Origin: DATDRS01 sp035291605
GTDB lineage: Bacteria > Chloroflexota > Anaerolineae > Anaerolineales > UBA6663
Assembly: GCA_035291605.1 (NCBI GenBank)
Contig: DATDRS010000244.1
Span: 1-11,293, forward strand
Reading direction: 5' to 3'
Length of the DNA: 11,293 nucleotides
The notes beneath the pieces were generated by a model. The model was not told where the DNA came from. It saw only the letters and a list, made by a program, of their open reading frames with translations, and ran no database searches. The position numbers were made by a program, and so were the translations under genes. This document shows positions 1 through 6,835 of the stretch, piece by piece; the stretch's first letter is position 1; each line of letters begins with the position of its first letter.

Positions 1-488
1 TCGTCCATCAACAGCAATTTCGGGCGGGACATGAGGGCGCGGCCGATCGCCAGCATTTGCTGTTCGCCGCCGCTCAGCGTGCCTCCGGCCTGATGAAGCC
101 GGTCTTTCAACCGGGGGAAGAGCGCCAGCATGCGGTCGAGGTCGCCGCGAATCGCCTCGCCATCCCTCCGCAGGTACGCGCCCATTTGCAGGTTCTCCAG
201 CACGCTCATCGTGCTGAAGATGCGGCGGTTTTCTGGCACCACGGCCATGCCGCGCTCAATGCGGTACGAAGTCGGGCGGTCCTGGCACGCATCGCCGTAA
301 AACTCGATCGTGCCGCTCGCCGGTCGCACCAGTCCCAGGATCGTCTTGAGCGTGGTGGACTTGCCCGAAGCGTTCCCGCCCAGCAGACATACGATTTCTC
401 CGTCGAGAATTTCGATGTTCACCTCCTGGAGGATGTGCATGGGGCCGTAGAAGGTATTGATGTTCGTCAGACGGAGTATCGGTGTCAT
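1..488 (-). CDS. livF: LivF-type ABC transporter ATP-binding protein (partial, 3' end missing)
   Basis: ATPase subunit of a branched-chain/polar amino acid importer; it would sit on the inner face of the membrane and drive LivH/LivM together with LivG. The frame opens with ATG at 488 (MTPILRLTNINTFYG) and stays open to the window edge, giving 162 codons of a family usually near 235. Visible: Walker A GGNASGKST at about residues 37-45, a Q-loop region around VVPENRRIF, ABC signature LSGGEQQM at about 140-147, and the beginning of Walker B (LLLMD) where the window stops. The H-loop and C-terminus lie outside. It follows livG by 43 bases on the same strand. No strong Shine-Dalgarno is seen; the spacer is instead filled by CGTCAC-type repeats. 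Assignment to LivF rather than LivG rests on the short Walker A-to-signature distance and gene order. Confidence 0.93.
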   Translation of the reverse strand, partial: MTPILRLTNINTFYGPMHILQEVNIEILDGEIVCLLGGNASGKSTTLKTILGLVRPASGTIEFYGDACQDRPTSYRIERGMAVVPENRRIFSTMSVLENLQMGAYLRRDGEAIRGDLDRMLALFPRLKDRLHQAGGTLSGGEQQMLAIGRALMSRPKLLLMD

Positions 489-503
489 ATGCCAGGTGGA
501 GAG

Positions 504-535
504 CGTCACGTCACCCGTCACGCCTCATGCGTCAC
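504..535. repeat. CGTCAC short repeats in the livG-livF spacer
   Basis: CGTCAC occurs four times on the plus strand at 504-509, 509-514, 516-521 and 530-535; the last overlaps the livG stop codon (532-534). On the transcribed strand this reads as repeated GTGACG. It resembles the GTGATC-type repeats before livH and is probably the same class of low-complexity spacer sequence. No function can be assigned. Confidence 0.55.
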
Positions 536-1317
536 TTGGTCGTCGCGCTTTTCCGGCCCAAATAGGCCTCAATCACCCGCTCGTTCGTCGCCACGTCGTG
601 ATACGAGCCTTCGGCAATTTTTTCGCCGTAGTCGAGGGCGATGACGCGGTCGGAGATCCCCTCGACCACTTTCATGTCGTGCTCGATGACGAGGACGGTG
701 TATCCCCCTCGCGCGCGCAGCTCGCCGATGAGTTCGGTGATCTCGAGCGTCTCGTTCGGGTTCATGCCCGCGGCCGGCTCGTCGAGCAGGAGCAGTTTCG
801 GCTCCGTCGCCATGGCGCGGGCGATTTCGAGGCGGCGGCGGTTGGCGTAGGAGAGGCTGTAGGCGGGTTGGTCGAGGCGGTAGCCTTTGAGCCTCTCGCC
901 GAAGAAGGCGAGTTTCTCTTCGGCCATCTGGCGGATGCGCACTTCTTCGCGGCGAAAGGCCGGGGTGCGGAAGACGATTTGGGCGAGGTTCGCGTGAGTG
1001 CGCGTATAGGCGGCGGCCATCACATTTTCGATGACGCTCATGTTCAGGAACAGGCGGAGGGTCTGGAACGTGCGGGCGATGCCGCACCAGGTAATCGCGT
1101 GCGGCTCCAGGCCGAGCAGGCTTTGCCCATTGAACCGGATGTCACCCCGCTCCGGGCGATAGAGACCGGTGATCAGGTTAAAGACGGTGGTCTTGCCCGC
1201 GCCGTTGGGGCCGATGAGGCTGACGATTTCCCCGGCGTTGACGGCAAGCGACAAGTTATGGACGACCTCCAGGCCGCCGAAGTGTTTGTGGACATTGGTG
1301 AGATCGAGGAGGGACAT
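532..1317 (-). CDS. livG: LivG-type ABC transporter ATP-binding protein
   Basis: Second ATPase subunit of the amino acid importer, 261 residues from ATG at 1317 (MSLLDLTNVHKHFGG), the usual length for LivG. Walker A GPNGAGKTT lies near residues 37-45, the Q-loop in RTFQTLRLF, the signature-like LSYANRRRLEIARA, Walker B LLLLDEPAAG, and the switch histidine in VIEHDM. The AxGMNPxE stretch after Walker B is typical of LivG. A TTG at 1332 would add five residues and overlap the livM stop (1325-1327). I prefer the ATG because the conserved N-terminus begins there, although the GGAG upstream (about 16 bases off) is not ideally placed. It lies 7 bases after livM, so translation is probably coupled. 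Confidence 0.95.
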   Translation of the reverse strand: MSLLDLTNVHKHFGGLEVVHNLSLAVNAGEIVSLIGPNGAGKTTVFNLITGLYRPERGDIRFNGQSLLGLEPHAITWCGIARTFQTLRLFLNMSVIENVMAAAYTRTHANLAQIVFRTPAFRREEVRIRQMAEEKLAFFGERLKGYRLDQPAYSLSYANRRRLEIARAMATEPKLLLLDEPAAGMNPNETLEITELIGELRARGGYTVLVIEHDMKVVEGISDRVIALDYGEKIAEGSYHDVATNERVIEAYLGRKSATTK

Positions 1318-1324
1318 TGGATAT

Positions 1325-2758
1325 TCAAACAATCTCCACCCGTCTCTGTCCTAAAATCCCCTGTGGCCGGTACACCATGAGGACGATGAGCAGCACGCCG
1401 AGCAACAACAGGCGGGTGATGCTCGGCTCCAGCGCGAGCCGCGTCTCCCACACGAAGGCCAGCAAATACAGGGTGGGGATCAGCGCGACCACGCGGGCCA
1501 GAGCGTTTTGCGCGCGGGCCACGAACAACAGCAGCAAAACGACGAACACGAAAACCAGATTCCCGATCAGGGTTGCGTTGGGCGGAATGATCAACCAGTT
1601 TTGAACCATCCGGCCCAACGGCGACACAGATGGTTGAGGCGCGGTGACGAGCGTGGGCCAGAAGTTCGTCACGCCAAGTTTGAGCAAATAGCCGCCGCCG
1701 ATGGTCCCGACGAGCGCCGCCGCCAGGTGCCGCCACGGGCGCAGCCGCGTGACGAGCACCAGCAATCCGCCGAGGTAGAAGAGGTAGCGCGAGAGCTCGA
1801 CTTCGCGCAGCATCTCCGGCACGACGCTGAGGCTGAACGCGCCGATGAGCACGCCCGCCAAACTGCCGAGGCCGCCGAGGATGACCATGGCATAGAGAAG
1901 GATGAGGAGCGTCACGCCGAAGTTGCTGGGGAAGACGTTGCCCTGCCACGCGCCGAACAGTGCGCCGAACAACCCGGCGATGGCCGCGCCCAGGGCGAAG
2001 GCCAGGAGCTTGAGACGCTTGGTCGGCATCCCCATCGCCTCGGCGGCCAGCGGGTCTTCGCGCATCGCCCGCCACGCCCGGCCCACGCGGGATTGGTTGA
2101 GATGGTGCAAACCTATCACGATGAGCGCGAGCGTCGCCAGCAGCAAGTAGTAATTGTGCGTGACGGTCTTGAACGCGAAGTCGAAGAGGCGGATGGGGTC
2201 AATGTTGACCACGCCGTTTGGGCCGCCCGTGAGGTTGAGCGGCTGGTCGCTCCACGGAACCTGCAGGCGGTCGAAACTCGTCGCCAGTTGCACGAAGATT
2301 TGTCCGAAGCCGAGCGTGACGATGGCGAGGTAGTCCCCGACGAGGCGCAGCGAGGGCGAGCCAAGCAACAGGCCCAGCCCTAGCGAGAGGACGACGACGA
2401 AAAGAATGCTCGCCCAAGTGGGCCAGTGGATGCCAAACTGCGGCGAGGAGAGCAGGGCATAGGTATAACCGCCCATTCCGTAAAACGCGACATAGCCGAG
2501 GTCAAGCAAGCCCGCGTAGCCGACGACGACGTTGAGGCCCAGCGCGAGCGCGCCGTAGAGCAAAAAGTTGCCGCCGACGCGGATCACGTAATCGTTGTGG
2601 ATCAGTTGCGGCACGGCAGCCGCGAGGACGACAAACAACGCGAAACGCGCCCAGGGGGGCAGCCGCTCCCAGGGTGCAGTCACGCGCCCCAGCGCGCCTC
2701 GCGCTTTGCGCCGCGCTTCAGCCTGCGCGACCCATTCGTCGCGTCCGAATTTTTCCAT
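1325..2758 (-). CDS. livM: LivM-type ABC permease with an extended C-terminus
   Basis: Membrane permease of the branched-chain/polar amino acid importer; it should pair with LivH to form the channel. It has 477 residues, clearly longer than the roughly 300-420 I expect for LivM. After a charged N-terminal tail (about 38 residues) come the family hallmarks: GLNVVVGYAGLLDLGYVAFYG (around 74-94), LRGDYLA-like LRLVGDYLAIVTLGFG, NLTGGPNG, and the cytoplasmic coupling segment SRVGRAWRAMREDPLAAEAMG. The normal ending appears first as YLFYLGGLLVLVTRLRP (about 325-341). Roughly 100 more residues with about three hydrophobic segments follow, and then a second ending RLLLLGVLLIVLMVYRPQG. The ATG at 2758 lacks a good Shine-Dalgarno. 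The frame is open upstream back into livH, so the true start is uncertain. It lies 61 bases after livH. Confidence 0.93.
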   Translation of the reverse strand: MEKFGRDEWVAQAEARRKARGALGRVTAPWERLPPWARFALFVVLAAAVPQLIHNDYVIRVGGNFLLYGALALGLNVVVGYAGLLDLGYVAFYGMGGYTYALLSSPQFGIHWPTWASILFVVVLSLGLGLLLGSPSLRLVGDYLAIVTLGFGQIFVQLATSFDRLQVPWSDQPLNLTGGPNGVVNIDPIRLFDFAFKTVTHNYYLLLATLALIVIGLHHLNQSRVGRAWRAMREDPLAAEAMGMPTKRLKLLAFALGAAIAGLFGALFGAWQGNVFPSNFGVTLLILLYAMVILGGLGSLAGVLIGAFSLSVVPEMLREVELSRYLFYLGGLLVLVTRLRPWRHLAAALVGTIGGGYLLKLGVTNFWPTLVTAPQPSVSPLGRMVQNWLIIPPNATLIGNLVFVFVVLLLLFVARAQNALARVVALIPTLYLLAFVWETRLALEPSITRLLLLGVLLIVLMVYRPQGILGQRRVEIV

Positions 2759-2819
2759 ACGCTTCGCGAGCGACGGGCGGCGCGGAGCCGCATTCAGGGC
2801 CTCCGCCGCCTGCCGCCGG

Positions 2820-3749
2820 TCACACCTTCTGCGGTTGTATCGCTCCTAAAATGCCTCCCGGCCTCACGAGCAAAACGATGACCAGCACGATAAAGGCAAT
2901 CACGTCCTTATACGTCGAAGAGATGTAGCCGGTGGCAAACGCCTCGGTCAGCCCGAGCAAAAAGCCGCCGAGCATCGCGCCCGGAATACTGCCGATGCCG
3001 CCGACGACGGCCGCGGTGAAACCCTTTAGACCGGCGGTGAAGCCCATGAAGTGCCAGATGCGTGTGAAGACAATGCCGGTGAGCACCCCCGCCGCGCCCG
3101 CCAGCGCTGAGCCGATGAAGAACGTAGCGACGATCACGCGATCCGCGTCCACGCCGGTCATCGCCGCAGCCTCGCGGTCGAGCGCGACCGCGCGCATCGC
3201 GCGGCCCAGCCGGGTGCGGCGCACCAGATAGGTGAGCGCGACCATCAACAGCACGGCGACGACCATCGCCAACAGCCGCACCGCCGAGAGCCGCGCCGTG
3301 CCGACGTCCCACCCAATCGTCGCCGGGATGAGCGCGTCGGTGCGATAGGCGCGGAACTTTGCGCCGAGCGTGAGTTGCACGGCGTTCTGAATGAAGAACG
3401 ACACGCCCAGCGCGCTGATGAGCGCGGCCAACCGGGGCGCGTTCCGCAGCGGGCGGTAGGCGAACCATTCAATGCCGATCCCCAGCACGCCGCACCCCGC
3501 CATGGCCGTGACCATCATGACGAGAATGATGAGCCACGCCGGAAGGAGCGGCCCGGTTTGGGGCAGGAGCGCCGTCATCACGCCGAAGCCGATGAACGCG
3601 CCGACCATGTAGACATCGCCGTGCGCGAAGTTGAGCAGTTGCAGAATGCCGTAGACCATCGAATAGCCCAACGCAATCAGCGCGTAGACGGCGCCAAGCG
3701 TCAGGCCATTGACAAGTTGCTGAGGCAGTTGGGCGAGGAAGAGATCCAT
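2820..3749 (-). CDS. livH: LivH-type ABC permease
   Basis: Membrane permease of the same importer, 309 residues, normal for LivH. The start MDLFLAQLPQQLVNGLTLGAVYALIALGYSMVYG is diagnostic, followed by LLNFAHGDVYMVGAF, the coupling-helix region RRTRLGRAMRAVALDREAAAMTGVDADR, and the glycine-rich GLKGFTAAVVGGIGSIPGAMLGG segment. The end (LLVRPGGILG) is also typical. ATG at 3749 is chosen because the family N-terminus begins there. The only Shine-Dalgarno-like string, AGGGA, abuts the ATG, so initiation may be weak. It is 137 bases downstream of the binding-protein gene; that spacer holds short repeats and a long stem-loop. Confidence 0.96.
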   Translation of the reverse strand: MDLFLAQLPQQLVNGLTLGAVYALIALGYSMVYGILQLLNFAHGDVYMVGAFIGFGVMTALLPQTGPLLPAWLIILVMMVTAMAGCGVLGIGIEWFAYRPLRNAPRLAALISALGVSFFIQNAVQLTLGAKFRAYRTDALIPATIGWDVGTARLSAVRLLAMVVAVLLMVALTYLVRRTRLGRAMRAVALDREAAAMTGVDADRVIVATFFIGSALAGAAGVLTGIVFTRIWHFMGFTAGLKGFTAAVVGGIGSIPGAMLGGFLLGLTEAFATGYISSTYKDVIAFIVLVIVLLVRPGGILGAIQPQKV

Positions 3750-3753
3750 TCCC

Positions 3754-3795
3754 TGATCGGCGATCCGTGATCGGCGATCGGTGATCCGTGATCAG
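3754..3795. repeat. three 14-bp tandem units before livH
   Basis: Three consecutive 14-base units on the plus strand: TGATCGGCGATCCG (3754-3767), TGATCGGCGATCGG (3768-3781) and TGATCCGTGATCAG (3782-3795), each containing two GATC cores. They occupy the livH leader right up to its start codon and run into the long stem-loop. Degenerate GTGATC/CACTGA words continue on the other side (about 3845-3875). Confidence 0.7.
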
Positions 3796-3844
3796 CAGCC
3801 AGTCGTCAGAGAGCGCCGAGGCCTCTGACGGCCGACTGCTGATC
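3790..3844 (-). other. long stem-loop between the binding-protein gene and livH
   Basis: Two 22-base arms (3790-3811 and 3823-3844) enclose an 11-base loop. Pairing them as minus-strand RNA gives 19 Watson-Crick pairs, two G-U wobbles and one C-A mismatch; the plus-strand version would be weaker, so the structure favours the operon transcript. It starts about 42 bases after the binding-protein stop codon and is not followed by a U-run, so a classic terminator is unlikely. Inference: it may stabilise the upstream mRNA or lower read-through, making more binding protein than permease, as is common in ABC operons. Confidence 0.7.
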
Positions 3845-3886
3845 CCTATTCACTGACCACTGTTCACCGATGACTGGCGACCGAGC

Positions 3887-6148
3887 CTACGGCGTGAACG
3901 TCACGAACTTGCCGCCTTCCACCTTGAAGACGAAGAACTGCGCGCCTTGCACGTCGCCGTTGGCGTCGAACCCGACGGGCGAGCCGAGGATGCTCTTGGC
4001 GATGTTCGTCTTCGCGACTTCGGCGAGCACGCCCTCCCGCGTGAGATTCCCCGACTGGGCGGCGCGCGCGATGGCCTCGATGAGCACCTGCGCGGCCACA
4101 TAGGTGGGCGGGCCGAAGGCGCCGAAGTCACCGTACTGGTCTTTGTAAGCCTTCGCCACCTCCGCCGCTTCAGCGATGCTGGTAATGTCAGGGGCGAAGT
4201 TGGTGACGTACGATCCCTCGTTGGCGCCGTTGGCGACGAGGTCGGGCGAGTTGAAGCCGTCGCCGCCAACCAGCGTGGCCTGCACCCCCTGCTCGCGCAT
4301 CTGTGACCACAGTTGCGCGCCCTGCGAGGCGATCTGGCCGGGGAAGAAGACCACGTCGGCTTTCGCCGCCTTGATCTTCGTCACGAGCGCCGAGAAGTCG
4401 GTGTCGTCCTGCGTGACCGATTCGCGCGCGACCGTGATGCCCGCGTCCTTCACAACCTCTTCGACGATGTCGCTCAGGCTCGCCGAATACGACGATTGGT
4501 CGTCAATGATGAACGCCGAGGTCGCCTGGAGGACGTTCAGGATGAGATTGGCGTCCGTCGGGCCTTGCACCGAGTCGTTGGGCACCACGCGGAAGAACGT
4601 CTTCGCCGCCTCGCGTTGGTCGCCTTCTGCCGTCAGGGTCGGGCGTGTGGCCGAGGGCGAGACGTGCACCACCCCGGCGTCCCCGAGGATAGCGGCCGAG
4701 GCCTGCACTTCCTGGCTGCCCGACGGCCCGATGATGGCGAGAATGTCGGGATCCGCCGCCAGTTTCTGGGCCGCGGTCGTCGCAATGGCGGGATCGAGTT
4801 GGGTATCCTCCTCGATCAGTTGGATCGGGACTCCGCCGGCGAGGTTGTGCAGCGCCACGGCGAGGCGGGCGAAGTTCAGCTGCTCGACGCCAATGGAGGC
4901 CGCCGGGCCGGTGAACGGGCCCATGATGGCGATCTTGACCGCCTTCTGAGGCCCGGTCAATTCGGTCGTCTGCGTGACGAGCGTGAACTGGCCGCTTTGC
5001 GCCTGGAAGACGTAGAATTGCGCGCCTTTCACGTCGCCGTTGGCGTCGAACTCCATCGGCGTACCGAGGAGGCTCTTCGCGATCTTGACTTTGGCGACTT
5101 CGGCCAGCACGGCTTCGCGGGTCAGGGCTCCCGCTTTCATGGCGTTCGACACGGCTTCGAGCACGACCTGGGCCGCAACGTAAGTCGGCGGGCCGAACGA
5201 GCCAAAATCCCCGTACTGCTCCTGGTAGGCCTTGATCACATCGGCGGCTTCCGGAACACCGTTGATGTCAGGCGCAAAGTTGGAGACGAAGGAGCCTTCG
5301 TTTGCGCCGTCGGCGATCAGGTCGGGGGAGTTGAAGCCGTCGCCGCCCATCAGCGTCGCCGTGACGCCCTGCTCGCGCATCTGTTTCCAGAGTTGCGCGC
5401 CCTGCGAGGCGATCTGGCCGGGGAAAAAGACCACCTCGGCGTTGGCCGCCTTGATCTTCGTCACGAGCGCCGAGAAATCGGTATCTTCCTGCGTGACCGA
5501 TTCGCGCGCCGTGGTGACGTCCATCCCGCTGAGTTCCTGAGCGACTCCCTCCGCGAGGCTGGCCGAATACGACGACTGGTCGTCAATGATGAACACCGAC
5601 TTGGCCTTGAGCGTATCCGCGATGAAGTGCGCGTCCGTCGGGCCTTGGACCGAGTCGTTGGGCACGACGCGGAAGAAGGTTTTATAGCCCGACTGGGTGA
5701 GCGAGGGGCGCGTGGCCGAGGGCGAAACGTGGGCCAGTTTCGCCTCCTCGAAGAGGGTCGCCGAGGCCTCGACCTCCTGGCTGCCCGACGGGCCAATCAC
5801 GGCGTACAGAGCTTGATCGGCGACCAACTTCTGCGCCACCGTCGTCGCGATGGCCGGGTCGAGCTGCGTATCTTCCTCCAGCAGCTCGATATTCGTTCCC
5901 ATCGCCTTATTGAAGTCGGCCACAGCCAGGCGGGCGAAGTTGAGTTGCTCGACGCCGATGGAAGCCGCCGGGCCGGTGAACGGGCCCATAATGGCGATCT
6001 TGATCGGGCCTTGCGGCGCCTCCGTCGGCGCGGCGGTCGGCTGCGGAGCCGCTGTGGTCGCCGCACCGCCGCCACAGGCTGAGAGCACGAGGGCGGCGAT
6101 GACAGGCCATCCGATCAGCGGTGTGAACCTGGGTAAGCGTTTGAACAT
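3887..6148 (-). CDS. ABC amino acid-binding lipoprotein with two tandem LivJ-type domains
   Basis: Extracytoplasmic solute receptor (Peripla_BP_6/LivJ-like) for the adjacent importer, 753 residues, about twice the usual size. A signal peptide ends in the lipobox LSAC with Cys25 as lipid anchor; a Gly then Pro/Thr/Ala/Glu spacer runs to about residue 47. Domain 1 (about 48-395) and domain 2 (about 403-753) both begin with the same string KIAIMGPFTGPAASIGVEQL and are roughly 70% identical by eye. Both keep the ligand-pocket style motifs GPSGSQEV and VSPSATRP, so both look able to bind. Domain 2 carries a five-residue insertion (EGDQREAAKT region). The linker is only about ten residues (TQTTELTGPQ). 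ATG at 6148 is well supported by AAGGAGGAGG seven bases upstream. Ligand specificity cannot be read; a polar or branched-chain amino acid is the family expectation. Confidence 0.95.
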   Translation of the reverse strand: MFKRLPRFTPLIGWPVIAALVLSACGGGAATTAAPQPTAAPTEAPQGPIKIAIMGPFTGPAASIGVEQLNFARLAVADFNKAMGTNIELLEEDTQLDPAIATTVAQKLVADQALYAVIGPSGSQEVEASATLFEEAKLAHVSPSATRPSLTQSGYKTFFRVVPNDSVQGPTDAHFIADTLKAKSVFIIDDQSSYSASLAEGVAQELSGMDVTTARESVTQEDTDFSALVTKIKAANAEVVFFPGQIASQGAQLWKQMREQGVTATLMGGDGFNSPDLIADGANEGSFVSNFAPDINGVPEAADVIKAYQEQYGDFGSFGPPTYVAAQVVLEAVSNAMKAGALTREAVLAEVAKVKIAKSLLGTPMEFDANGDVKGAQFYVFQAQSGQFTLVTQTTELTGPQKAVKIAIMGPFTGPAASIGVEQLNFARLAVALHNLAGGVPIQLIEEDTQLDPAIATTAAQKLAADPDILAIIGPSGSQEVQASAAILGDAGVVHVSPSATRPTLTAEGDQREAAKTFFRVVPNDSVQGPTDANLILNVLQATSAFIIDDQSSYSASLSDIVEEVVKDAGITVARESVTQDDTDFSALVTKIKAAKADVVFFPGQIASQGAQLWSQMREQGVQATLVGGDGFNSPDLVANGANEGSYVTNFAPDITSIAEAAEVAKAYKDQYGDFGAFGPPTYVAAQVLIEAIARAAQSGNLTREGVLAEVAKTNIAKSILGSPVGFDANGDVQGAQFFVFKVEGGKFVTFTP
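3890..6004 (-). repeat. intragenic duplication encoding the two binding domains
   Basis: The two halves of the binding-protein gene are repeats at DNA level, about 1065 bases apart at the domain starts (for example GTGAACGGG at 4911 and 5976) and 1080 bases apart further in, the 15-base difference being the domain 2 insertion. In 4321-4380 against 5401-5460 I count four differences in 60 bases, including a shared run of over 20 identical bases, whereas other parts differ much more. Such patchiness suggests purifying selection or gene conversion between the copies. Confidence 0.9.
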
Positions 6149-6155
6149 GGTGGGT

Positions 6156-6165
6156 CCTCCTCCTT
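6156..6165 (-). promoter_or_regulatory. strong ribosome binding site of the binding-protein gene
   Basis: On the minus strand AAGGAGGAGG ends seven bases before the ATG at 6148. It is the best Shine-Dalgarno of the importer operon, decides the start, and fits high production of the receptor. Confidence 0.85.
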
Positions 6166-6209
6166 GTCAAAATCAAAACCGATGCGTGCCTGGTGATCGT
6201 GACCTACGT

Positions 6210-6227
6210 CTATCCGCGTGCGACCAT
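6210..6227 (-). other. possible five-codon leader ORF upstream of the binding-protein gene
   Basis: ATG GTC GCA CGC GGA TAG on the minus strand (Met-Val-Ala-Arg-Gly) is preceded directly by AGGAGGAGGTG (6238-6228), whose GGAGGTGAT overlaps the ATG and matches the bacterial anti-Shine-Dalgarno consensus. It ends 61 bases before the true start at 6148. It could be a translated leader, a ribosome standby site, or chance. Nothing in the five codons points to a particular amino acid sensor. Confidence 0.4.
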
Positions 6228-6250
6228 CACCTCCTCCTATGTAAGTTTTC

Positions 6251-6281
6251 GCCCAAGGTTGGGCCATGCCAGATTTTTATA
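6251..6281 (-). promoter_or_regulatory. candidate promoter (-10) and palindrome for the importer operon
   Basis: On the minus strand TATAAA (6281-6276) stands 128 bases before the binding-protein start and is the only AT-rich -10-like element in the spacer; no convincing -35 is seen at 16-18 bases. Just downstream is the palindrome GCCCAAGGTTGGGC (6251-6264), whose six-base arms GCCCAA/TTGGGC would suit a dimeric repressor or a small hairpin in the leader. The 167-base gap after the cupin gene fits a separate transcription unit, but read-through from the peroxiredoxin-cupin pair is possible. Confidence 0.4.
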
Positions 6282-6315
6282 GAAACAGAGGTAAAAGTAA
6301 GGCGTCACATCCCGC

Positions 6316-6795
6316 TTACGCGGCGGCGGAGGAAACAGGCATCGCCTCGGCCTGTTGTTCAACCGGGCGGTATTGAGAGGGGTAGTTGATAATTTTGTCC
6401 CACTCGTCCGCCGTCGAGCGGGCCACAAACGCTACCAGCAGCCCATCGCCAATGTTGAAGACCTCGTGCGGGACGCCCGGCTCGATGTAGATGAAATCCC
6501 CCGCTTCGTTAATCACCGAGTGCTTCAGCCCCTCGCCAAAGTCGTGGCGCACCCGGCCCTGCACGATGTAGAGCATGACTTCAAACCCATCGTGGATGTG
6601 GGCGTAGGCGATCGCGCCCGGCGGCACAGTGGCGACGTTGATGGACAGCGCCTGGGCGCCGCAGTTCCGGGCGGACAACCCCTGCTTGTAACGGATGCCA
6701 TTCCAGCCGCGCCCGCCGCCGCCGCCCCGCAGGACCTTGATGCCCGCGTGAGCCTCAACCATACTGACATCAATGGACTCATCATTTTGATTCAT
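6316..6795 (-). CDS. small single-domain cupin protein
   Basis: A 159-residue cupin; reaction unknown. Cupin motif 1 is visible as PPGAIAYAHIHDGFEVMLYIVQG (the two histidines of HIH plus the glutamate) and motif 2 as GDFIYIEPGVPHEVFN (Pro-Gly, then the third histidine), so the three-His/one-Glu metal site is complete. The N-terminal third contains an unusual run of glycines (LRGGGGGRGW) before the barrel; the C-terminus is Ala/Ser-rich. ATG at 6795 (MNQNDESIDV) is chosen over an upstream in-frame ATG at 6873 because AAGGAG lies six bases before it and the longer version would run back into the peroxiredoxin gene. It follows the peroxiredoxin by 40 bases and is probably co-transcribed. Metal-dependent dioxygenase, isomerase or a binding role are all possible. 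Confidence 0.88.
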   Translation of the reverse strand: MNQNDESIDVSMVEAHAGIKVLRGGGGGRGWNGIRYKQGLSARNCGAQALSINVATVPPGAIAYAHIHDGFEVMLYIVQGRVRHDFGEGLKHSVINEAGDFIYIEPGVPHEVFNIGDGLLVAFVARSTADEWDKIINYPSQYRPVEQQAEAMPVSSAAA

Positions 6796-6835
6796 GGGAA
6801 TCTCCTTTTCCAAATGACCCATTAGAAATTGCCGT

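Noticed and set aside
457..1380. 307-codon plus-strand frame
   Set aside because: Antisense shadow of livG; no motif and no ribosome site.
3790..3844. Stem-loop as a rho-independent terminator of the binding-protein gene
   Set aside because: No U-run follows on the minus strand, and permease genes continue downstream in the same operon.
4313..6082. 589-codon open frame on the plus strand
   Set aside because: It is antisense to the two-domain binding protein, whose signal peptide, lipobox, repeats and strong ribosome site are clear. The translation is Arg/Asp/His-rich with no recognisable motif, the usual shadow of GC-rich coding DNA.
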